Origin: Octadecabacter dasysiphoniae
GTDB taxonomy: Bacteria; Pseudomonadota; Alphaproteobacteria; Rhodobacterales; Rhodobacteraceae
Direction: 5' to 3'
Assembly: GCF_021532615.1 (NCBI RefSeq)
Contig: NZ_JAKGAQ010000001.1
Location: 868,001 to 932,000, forward strand
Length of the DNA stretch: 64,000 nucleotides
Made by a program: the position numbers and the translations under genes. Under the pieces are notes generated by a model. The model saw only the letters and a list, made by a program, of their open reading frames with translations. It did not search any database and was not told the DNA's origin. Numbering within the stretch: the first letter of the stretch is position 1; each line of letters opens with the position of its first letter. Of the stretch, positions 36,117 to 42,731 are shown piece after piece.

Positions 36117-36968
36117 ATGCAAGATATTGTAAAACAGACCATTGCCCTTGTCGTGGGGGGCGTGGTTGTCGGTCTCATTATGCTCCTGGCAGAACGAAAC
36201 ATTGAACGCGACCCTGAACTACGAATCCTATTTCAAAAAACTGCAATTCATCGGGAGTTCATGCAAGCGATTGTTAGCGGTTCCGTGAAATATATCGACA
36301 GCGTTTATGCTGAGGACGAGGAACCGCTTTCAGATGAGCGTCTTGAACAGTTTTCCGCCACGGTACTGGACTCTTCTGGGCTGCGCTTTGGCGGTTCCTT
36401 AGACACCTACTACATCACAAACGAGTCCGCCGACGAGCCGGTTGTGATTCAGATAATAAGTCGAAATTTCGAGTTTGCGGCTTTAGGTGGCGATCATGGC
36501 GACGAATACTATGAAGATGAAGTTGATATCAAAGTTAGGCTGTTACCAGATGAATCACTATATTTCGTTGTCGCTACGGACAACTTAGTCACAACCCGGT
36601 ATCCGGATGTCAATTTAGACGACCAATATGTGTTCTTTGCCGTCGACGAAAAACCCGTGATCCCAATCTCGCTGCATGAATATAGTTCATTCGATGTCTA
36701 TCCCGAAAACTTGGTTCGGAAAAATCCCTTAGTTTTTGCTTTGTTGAGTTTGGTAGGCCTCGGATCAATCGCACTTTTCGGGTTCGTTGCTCTTTTGGGA
36801 CTATTCCTTAAGAATAAAATTGAGTTTCTTGCTAGAATAACGTCCGCAAAAGATATCGCGCAGTCTCAGTTGGTGATTGATTTTGTTCGAGATAACCGGA
36901 AGAATAAATTCGCTCAAATCGAAGATGAATTGAAGGTGCAGCGCGAAAAGTATGAGGTTAAGGAATAG
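36117..36968 (+). CDS. Membrane protein of unknown function, candidate cargo gene
   Basis: This 283-residue protein has one hydrophobic span near the N-terminus (~9-27) and another at ~207-231. An acidic ~175-residue domain between them presumably faces the periplasm (SVYAEDEEPLSDERLEQF, YEDEVDIKVRLLPDESLYF). The C-terminal tail is charged and coiled-coil-like. I recognise no family. It is AT-richer than the head genes around it and on the opposite strand, inside the packaging module, as expected of a moron-type or anti-phage cargo gene. Confidence 0.65.
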   Translation: MQDIVKQTIALVVGGVVVGLIMLLAERNIERDPELRILFQKTAIHREFMQAIVSGSVKYIDSVYAEDEEPLSDERLEQFSATVLDSSGLRFGGSLDTYYITNESADEPVVIQIISRNFEFAALGGDHGDEYYEDEVDIKVRLLPDESLYFVVATDNLVTTRYPDVNLDDQYVFFAVDEKPVIPISLHEYSSFDVYPENLVRKNPLVFALLSLVGLGSIALFGFVALLGLFLKNKIEFLARITSAKDIAQSQLVIDFVRDNRKNKFAQIEDELKVQREKYEVKE

Positions 36969-36996
36969 GGGCGTAAGTAGACGCCGCCTCCTCTGC

Positions 36997-38757
36997 TTAA
37001 TTGTCCAAGAACCTGGACCGGGCCACAGTTGATTTTGGTGCGACCTGCCTTTGCGACAATTCAGATTCCCGGCTTTCCAAGTTGATCCCGACAAGCTGCC
37101 GCGCGGCAATGGCGTATCCTAGGCAATCTAATGCCTCGTTCCGCCGCCCGCTGATTTTCTCCCAAATGCGAACCGGGTGGCCTTTGCGGTATTTGGTCAC
37201 AAGTCGTTCGGCTGCAAGCTGGTCCAGGTAGTCTTGGCCCAAGCTGTCCGAAACTGTGATGGTGTCGCCGTGGTTAAGGCGTTGGTGGATTGCGAGTTTC
37301 AGCCCGTCCACGCCTAGCAGCGCCAGACGAGTCTTGCGGGAGTTGCCCCAAGATAGGGACGGGCGAGCGAAACCTGGCACGCCTTTGCCTGCTACAATTC
37401 GGCGGGATGTGCGTGCGCGGGTAAATCCGTAAACCTGATCGGCATGGTGACCGGAGTCGATGACTGCCGCGTCAATCCGTAAAATGCCGCCCCCAGGGTG
37501 CTGCCAATGGCGAGTCAGCAAATCGTCCAATTCCGTCCAGGTTGCATCCTCTAAAGGGCTTCCCCACACAATTTCATGGGCCAGGACGCGGATATCGTTG
37601 TCGCGGGTCCAGGCGGCAGTGGTCATCTCGATACGGTCGTCTTGCAAATCGCACCCGGCAGTCAGGATTAGCGAGTCCTCAGGGATGTTTTGCAGATCGT
37701 GGGGGCGTTGTCGGCTGGACAGGGCGGCAGTGTCGATTTCATCCCCGTCAGAGCGCCACGGTTCGGCCAATAGTGTCGTGGTGAACGCTTTAAGCGTTGT
37801 AGGGCTGCGTTTCGCCTCAAGAAATTCCGCGACCAGTTTGGACCACGCTGCGTTCGGCAGTAAGCTGACAAGCGCGTTAATGCGGTAGCCGTGGTGGCCT
37901 TTCACGTCCGGTTTAGTGGCACGCCACGCCCCGGCGCGGATCATCGCAGATTTACCGGACTCCTCAGTCACGCAACCGCATGACGGGCAGACCCAATGTG
38001 CGCTTTCCGGTTTGTCAGCGTCCCATCGGATATCGACCCATTTAATTTCGTGCGGGTCGTCGCAATGCGGACAAGGACACTCGTAAATCCGTTGATCCGA
38101 TTTTTCATAGGCGCGGCAAACCCGGCTGGTTTCCTCGTCCACGGGGGTAGAACCCAAAACGATTTTACGGTTGCCGTAGGACAAGGTTCGCTTTTCGGCG
38201 AGGGCAACGGGGTCGCCTTCGCCGCGTGCGTCCACCTCAAAACCGTCTACCTCGTCCAGAAATAGAATCCGCGCGGTTCGGGCACGCAAATTGCGTGGGG
38301 CGTTGGCCGATACGATAGCAAGGCTACCGCCGGGAAAGTAACGACTCAGCATTGTGTCGCGTTCGGTGGTGTCCGCCTTAAGCGCCTGCCGTAGCGCCGG
38401 GGATTCCGCAAAGGTTGGTTCAATCGCGCCTGTCATAAGGTGACGGCAGTCAGCCTCCGCAGGCAGTACGCATAAAACAGGGCCAGGGTCGTTGACAGCG
38501 TAGTGCCCTAATGCCGCGACCAAAAGTTGGGTGTAGCCAATGCGTGCCGATTTCAAGACGCTGACGCGCTCTACGGCGGGGTCGCCGATGGAGTCCGCGA
38601 TTGCCCTCTGGTGCGGCCACAGGCGCAGTGCTCCAGGCTGTGCGGCGATGCTAGACGGCAAGCGCACGTTTTCTTCTACCCAATCCGACAAGGGACGTTT
38701 GGCAGGGGGGCGCAATGCCTCAAAAGTCTGGCGGCGAATGTCTGTCAGGTTAGTCAT
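36997..38757 (-). CDS. Phage terminase large subunit (GpA family)
   Basis: This is the DNA-packaging motor with 586 residues. The ATPase half has the GpA-type deviant Walker A LKSARIGYTQ and Walker B ILFLDEVDGF, with APRNLRARTA before it and GSTPVDEETS after. A zinc-ribbon-like CPCPHCDDPHEIKW...CPSCGC follows. The nuclease half carries AAVIDSGHHADQVYGF and GCDLQDDR-type acidic clusters. GpA enzymes cut at cos sites. The start ATG at 38757 has GGAGG in front and overlaps the small-subunit stop by eight bases. Confidence 0.94.
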   Translation of the reverse strand: MTNLTDIRRQTFEALRPPAKRPLSDWVEENVRLPSSIAAQPGALRLWPHQRAIADSIGDPAVERVSVLKSARIGYTQLLVAALGHYAVNDPGPVLCVLPAEADCRHLMTGAIEPTFAESPALRQALKADTTERDTMLSRYFPGGSLAIVSANAPRNLRARTARILFLDEVDGFEVDARGEGDPVALAEKRTLSYGNRKIVLGSTPVDEETSRVCRAYEKSDQRIYECPCPHCDDPHEIKWVDIRWDADKPESAHWVCPSCGCVTEESGKSAMIRAGAWRATKPDVKGHHGYRINALVSLLPNAAWSKLVAEFLEAKRSPTTLKAFTTTLLAEPWRSDGDEIDTAALSSRQRPHDLQNIPEDSLILTAGCDLQDDRIEMTTAAWTRDNDIRVLAHEIVWGSPLEDATWTELDDLLTRHWQHPGGGILRIDAAVIDSGHHADQVYGFTRARTSRRIVAGKGVPGFARPSLSWGNSRKTRLALLGVDGLKLAIHQRLNHGDTITVSDSLGQDYLDQLAAERLVTKYRKGHPVRIWEKISGRRNEALDCLGYAIAARQLVGINLESRESELSQRQVAPKSTVARSRFLDN

Positions 38758-39286
38758 TTGCGATGACCTCCAAAGCTGTGCGGACTTCCGCGTCGATTGC
38801 GGCGGTGGTGTCGCGGTCCAGACCAAGCTGCCCAGCGACACGTTCGGGGACCGCCAAAAGGGCGGCGCGTAGATCGGTCGTGACTGCAATCCACGCTTTG
38901 GCAACGGCCTGTGCCTCCAGTAGGTCGCCCCGGTTTCGCGCGGCCAAGGCTTCCGTCTTGTCAGCCTGGGCTTGCGTCAGTCGCAATTTGGCAGCGGCCA
39001 ATTCGGGGTCGCTGGTTTTCACCGAACGGCTGCGCAGGTATTCGGTATAAGCACGCACGACGGCTTTCAGCGGGTAGCCCGTTCGGCCATGCGGCCCCGG
39101 CATATCGGATCGCGGCAGAACCCCGTCACGCGCAAGCTGACTGACACGGCTGGTCGTCAGGCCGATCCAATCGGCGACCTCGCCAGACGTGACCAAATCA
39201 TCGGCAGGGTCGGTCGGGCTTTCACGGTGGCTGGGTTCGTCCACGGTCTCAGCATCGAAACCCAAAAAATCGTCAATATCGTTCAT
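38750..39286 (-). CDS. Terminase small subunit (Nu1-like)
   Basis: The N-terminal helix-turn-helix is LVTSGEVADWIGLTTSRVSQLARDGVLPRSD, matching lambda Nu1 (gpNu1), which binds cos DNA. A long helical middle (AAAKLRLTQAQADKTEALAARNRGDLLEAQ) resembles the Nu1 assembly region. The length of 178 residues is close to gpNu1. It is directly upstream of, and coupled to, the large subunit. Direct repeats and iterons lie upstream. Confidence 0.85.
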   Translation of the reverse strand: MNDIDDFLGFDAETVDEPSHRESPTDPADDLVTSGEVADWIGLTTSRVSQLARDGVLPRSDMPGPHGRTGYPLKAVVRAYTEYLRSRSVKTSDPELAAAKLRLTQAQADKTEALAARNRGDLLEAQAVAKAWIAVTTDLRAALLAVPERVAGQLGLDRDTTAAIDAEVRTALEVIAND

Positions 39287-39297
39287 AGCTTAGATTC

Positions 39298-39348
39298 CAA
39301 TTTTGCTTGAGTTGGGCAGGCCGATTCAATTTTCACTTGAGTCGGACA
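39298..39348. repeat. Imperfect direct repeats before terminase small subunit
   Basis: CAATTTTGCTTGAGTTGGGCA (39298) and CAATTTTCACTTGAGTCGGACA (39327) are spaced 29 bp apart. A shorter CGCTTGAGTC occurs at 39421. The position next to the Nu1-like gene suggests terminase-binding (R-site/cos-like) or promoter elements. Confidence 0.5.
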
Positions 39349-39482
39349 CAAATCGCGCTCCGCGCTCCCCGCGTGCCGTAGATCGTAGGAGGGACCCGCA
39401 ACCGTTGACCCTTCAACGTCCGCTTGAGTCTTCCCGAAGGTCCGGCTGCCTGGGCTTAGGTCTTCCAATTTGGGGGCATCTT

Positions 39483-39597
39483 GGCGACACGAAATGGCGA
39501 CACCCCTAAGGGGGGTGTCGCCTATGTCGCCTGTCGCCTGCACTGATTTGCCCGGCGACACGAGGTTACATAGAGGCGACATGTCTCCAATGTCGCC
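39483..39597. repeat. Iteron cluster: eight GGCGACA copies, candidate replication origin
   Basis: GGCGACA lies on + at 39483, 39496, 39554 and 39575, and as TGTCGCC at 39516, 39525, 39532 and 39591. Two of them form a perfect 11-bp dyad, GGCGACACCCC / GGGGTGTCGCC (39496-39506 with 39512-39522), with a 5-nt loop. The ~325-bp gap between the terminase and primase-helicase genes holds this cluster and no convincing gene. Origin iterons for the neighbouring primase-helicase are the best reading. Confidence 0.7.
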
Positions 39598-39610
39598 AGT
39601 TGTCCGGTTA

Positions 39611-41674
39611 TCATTCGGCATCATCGAACGCGTCCGCGAATGGATCGGGAATACGATATTGGCCTTCGGAAAACTCGATTTCGTCAGCCGCTAATAGAAT
39701 CTTGACCTGCCTTCGGAAGGATTGCTGACGCGACTTGAGGATTTCGGAAGCCGATACTTGGCGGTCATCCGTGCAAGCGTCACGCCATTCTTCTTCCGGC
39801 ACCCACTCGCCTAACCCCAACCCTAGGTCATCCAACGTGGTAAGCGCAGCGGCGGCGGCGGCAGGCAAGGCCTTGATCGGTGTGGATGCGCCGGGGTCGC
39901 ACGGCTCACAATAGGGTGCGTAGATCGGCTCGCCGTCTATATCAGCGCCGACGTGGTGGGTGCCGATCCGAAACGCGATATCGAGGTCAGGCGGGCCATT
40001 GCGGTTCTTACGGACCACGCCACGAATAACGCCGCCTTGATCGGCTGCCTTCACCATTAAGGAAAAATCCAAAGCACCGTTGAATACGGAGTGGCCGCGC
40101 GGGGTGCTGCCTTCCGCCTTGGTCCCGTGGTGAATGAAAATGACGGCTGCACCGTAGCGGGCTAACAGCTTACCGATTTGGACCACGCGGTTCATCCCGT
40201 TGGCGTCGTTTTCCTCTACCCCTGGCATTGCCATTGCGAGGGTGTCGATAATGACCAGCTTAGGGCGCTGCGATTTGACCGCCTTGCGGATCGACTCCAG
40301 GTGCGGGCTGCCTTTGCCCTTTATGGTGCCGGGGCTGAATAGGTCGCTGACACCTTTGACCAGTTGGAAGTCATCGGCGCTGCCGTGTTCGGCGTAGAGC
40401 GCAGCCACGCGGCCTGCCATCCCGTCTTCATCCTCACAAGCGATATAGAACGCCGTGCCGGGTTTCGTGCGTAGACCGAAAAACTCGCTGCCTTGCGCTA
40501 CGGCATAAGCGAGGGCAGGGGCGATAAGGGACTTGCCCGCGCCGGGTTCGCCGAAAATGCAGCCGACTTGACCGGGCGCTACTAGCCGCTTGACCAGATA
40601 GTCTCGGGGGGCCTGCGTTGCGCACTGCCCAGGGGTCAGGAACGTAAGACCCTCTGGCGACGGGTCGGGGACGTGGCCGTCCAAAAAGGCGTCGATGTCG
40701 TCCAGGTCGTCGGTGTCGTCGTCAAACGTGTCAGCGGCGCTGCCGGGGTCGAAAGGTTCGCGCGCGCCCGCTTGTAGCTGCGCGTTCAGAATCCGTTCAA
40801 CCTCTGCCATGTCGCCGCCCGCGTGGTCGTCCACGTAGCCGTTCGCGACCATGGCAGGCAGCAAGGCATCGGCGACGTCCTCAGGAGTTAGCAGGGAGTT
40901 GGCGATTAGCCCGCCGATCAAGAAAGCCTCGCGGCACAATGCCTCGTTTCGGGCGGTCCCGGTGTCGGTAAGCCGTTGGGCTGCGGCCTTAAGCATGTCC
41001 ACGGCTTTGCTGACGCGGAAAGGGTCGTCGGATAGATCGGCTGCGATATCAGGTTCGCCCCGATCCGGCGTAGCGCGACCGACTGCGCCCGCGTCCAAGT
41101 CGTCGGCCTGGTCCAGGTAGCGGCCCTCTACCAAACGCACGTCGGGCACGTCTTGGCTTTTAACCTGGCCGAAAGCGAACGACTGCGCGGACGTAAAGGA
41201 CTCCGCGCTCAGGGTGCCGCCTAGCGCGCCGTTGACCCGTGCCAACAAGTCTGTCCGATGTTCGGGTGTCGTGTTGACGCTCAGGGGGCACAGAACGCGC
41301 CAGCGATGACCTTTGCCGGATTGAAGGTGCGACGGCGTGGTGTAGATCATTGCGGCCACGTCGGCTGCCTTGAGGGCCGCCGCAGCCTCGTCCACAGTCA
41401 TCGTGCCCTCGTCATAGTCGCCTTCAATCCCAGACACCTCCAGGTGTGCTGCGTTGTGGCGGTAGGATCGGCGCGGCGTGGTCTCGCCAGAAAACTTGCC
41501 TAGTTTGATATGACCCATCGAGTCCTTGGACCGGGCAACAGGATTTTCGGTCGCCAGTTCGCGTAAAGACACTTGGCGGTCGTCCATCTTGAGGGCCTTG
41601 CGGTCCGCGAAAAAGGCGACTGTCAAAGGACGGTCGAGCGGGGATTCCGCTTGGGTGATTTTGGTGTGTTTCAT
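39611..41674 (-). CDS. Primase-helicase (AEP-like N-terminus plus RepA-type AAA+ ATPase)
   Basis: This 687-residue replication protein has an N-terminal half with an archaeo-eukaryotic-primase-like pattern: GIEGDYDEG acidic pair, then HLQSGKGHRWRVLCPL. The helicase half has Walker A FGEPGAGKS and Walker B LVIIDTLAMAMPG, then IFIHHGTKAEG, as in RepA/AAA_25 helicases. The C-terminus is a small winged-helix-like end (RQVKILLAADEIEFSEGQYR). The ATG at 41674 follows GGAGAGG. It lies next to the iteron cluster and inside attR, implying autonomous replication after excision. Confidence 0.88.
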   Translation of the reverse strand: MKHTKITQAESPLDRPLTVAFFADRKALKMDDRQVSLRELATENPVARSKDSMGHIKLGKFSGETTPRRSYRHNAAHLEVSGIEGDYDEGTMTVDEAAAALKAADVAAMIYTTPSHLQSGKGHRWRVLCPLSVNTTPEHRTDLLARVNGALGGTLSAESFTSAQSFAFGQVKSQDVPDVRLVEGRYLDQADDLDAGAVGRATPDRGEPDIAADLSDDPFRVSKAVDMLKAAAQRLTDTGTARNEALCREAFLIGGLIANSLLTPEDVADALLPAMVANGYVDDHAGGDMAEVERILNAQLQAGAREPFDPGSAADTFDDDTDDLDDIDAFLDGHVPDPSPEGLTFLTPGQCATQAPRDYLVKRLVAPGQVGCIFGEPGAGKSLIAPALAYAVAQGSEFFGLRTKPGTAFYIACEDEDGMAGRVAALYAEHGSADDFQLVKGVSDLFSPGTIKGKGSPHLESIRKAVKSQRPKLVIIDTLAMAMPGVEENDANGMNRVVQIGKLLARYGAAVIFIHHGTKAEGSTPRGHSVFNGALDFSLMVKAADQGGVIRGVVRKNRNGPPDLDIAFRIGTHHVGADIDGEPIYAPYCEPCDPGASTPIKALPAAAAAALTTLDDLGLGLGEWVPEEEWRDACTDDRQVSASEILKSRQQSFRRQVKILLAADEIEFSEGQYRIPDPFADAFDDAE

Positions 41675-41808
41675 AGGGACCTCTCCAGGGCAGGGCGAAT
41701 CGACCAAAGGGCCAAGAGTCGCCCCCCGCGTTGGAAGGTCGGTTCAAAGTTGATAAACGGGGCGGGGAAACGTGGATCGGCGAGAAATAAATCGCCCGCG
41801 CCACGGTC

Positions 41809-41828
41809 TGTTGTATTCACTGTTGTAT
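41809..41828. repeat. Integrase arm-type sites at the right end
   Basis: TGTTGTAT occurs at 41809 and 41821, 12 bp apart, in the same orientation and spacing as the three left-end copies. The ~200-bp gap between the primase start and attR holds only these sites and AT-rich DNA. Confidence 0.7.
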
Positions 41829-41877
41829 CCGGCTTGGTTATGTCCGGTAAGTAATTGATAATTATATGGTTAAAATG

Positions 41878-41896
41878 CCGTGTGGGGGCACCATTT
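41878..41896. other. attR (19-bp core)
   Basis: Perfect copy of CCGTGTGGGGGCACCATTT. Only the tRNA 3' end is duplicated here; no second tRNA gene is formed. Confidence 0.92.
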
Positions 41897-42034
41897 AACC
41901 ACCATAAAACCATACATTTTAACTATTTTAGGGGCAGGTCTGATTTTTTTGGCCATCAATTTGGTTACCGTAGCCAATTGCATTGGCAGTTTGGTTTGCG
42001 GTCATTTGCGACGCGTTCGCAATACCGATAGCCT

Positions 42035-42515
42035 CTTACCTCCAAGCTCAAGCGATGTGGATGCGAGGTTTTCAGCCCAATTGCGCACAATCTGACGCGC
42101 TGTTTCGGCCCCACCTGTGAAGGCGATGTGTGCCACCTTTGGATGGCGGGTCAGAACAGCACCACGTTCTTTATCGAAGCCTGTGATCACATTCAGAACA
42201 CCGGGTGGGAAACCTGCCTGATCAAAGATGCGTGCGAATTCCAGCATTGCGGCGGGGCCGTCTTCGGATGTTTTCAACACAACGGTGCACCCCGCGTCGC
42301 GCGCTGGACCAATCTTGACTGCGGACAGGAAAAGCTGCGAATTTCAGGGCACGATTGCTGCCACCACACCAAAGGGGTTCGCGTCGCAGCCAAACATCCA
42401 TGTCAGGCTTGTCGATGGGACGATGTGCGCCTTCGATCTTATCCGCCAAACCAGCGTAGTGGCGGTAATACTCCGTGACATAGGTAATCTGTGTTGGGGT
42501 TTTGCGCGTGCTCTT
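42035..42515 (-). pseudogene. Aldehyde dehydrogenase remnant
   Basis: The minus strand encodes ALDH fragments in order: YYRHYAGLADKIEGAHRPIDKPDM, a frameshift, NPFGVVAAIVP, then a TGA where Trp is expected (P-W-N), NSQLFLSAVKIGPA, and TVVLKTSEDGPAAMLEFARIFDQAGFPPGVLNVITG to STSLELGGK. Both ends are missing and the catalytic Cys region is lost. It lies just outside attR. Confidence 0.85.
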
Positions 42516-42731
42516 TGTCCTGTGTCGTCTCGTGGCGTTTGATGTGGCTCCCCCAGTTTTAGGGGGTGGAGGTTGAGTCGGGACGGTAATACGCTCATCG
42601 TGCCATTGTCAGATATTCAAGTTCGCACCCCAATGCCCCCAGAACAGGCGTATGTCGCATTGTCAGCAGATCGCCTCGGCCGGGGCTGAATACGGCCATC
42701 GTAAGTTTGTTTACTGGATAGCGGAGGTCCA

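Larger units (their letters stand above)
29914..41896. mobile_element. Integrated capsid-forming phage satellite (cf-PICI-like), ~12 kb
   Basis: The element is bounded by a perfect 19-bp direct repeat whose left copy is the 3' end of tRNA-Thr. Contents are a P4-type integrase at the left end, a primase-helicase at the right end, and a lambda-like head set in between: terminase small and large, portal, protease-capsid fusion, gpW-like connector and DUF2190 capsid protein. No tail, tape-measure, baseplate, holin or endolysin gene is present. That content matches capsid-forming phage-inducible islands, which build their own small heads and borrow tails from a helper phage. A remnant prophage is the alternative, but the genes are intact and the ends are precise. 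Confidence 0.85.

Noticed and set aside
31316..39286. Reading the phage genes as a degraded prophage
   Set aside because: All head and packaging genes are intact, the ends are exact att repeats and the replication and integration genes are complete. Loss of every tail and lysis gene with nothing else damaged fits a satellite better.
39283..39624. 113-codon minus-strand frame between primase-helicase and terminase genes, with an ATGA overlap to terS
   Set aside because: The coordinates look coupled, but the product is low-complexity and its repeated TGDIGD motif is just the GGCGACA iterons read through. Non-coding origin-like DNA explains it better.
41878..41896. Second tRNA-Thr gene at the right end of the element
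   Set aside because: Only the 19-bp 3' end is present; no D or anticodon arm precedes it.
42545..42575. CCCCC-AGTTTTA-GGGGG inverted repeat as an insertion-sequence end
   Set aside because: A single short hairpin without a partner end, target duplication or transposase is not enough to call an element.
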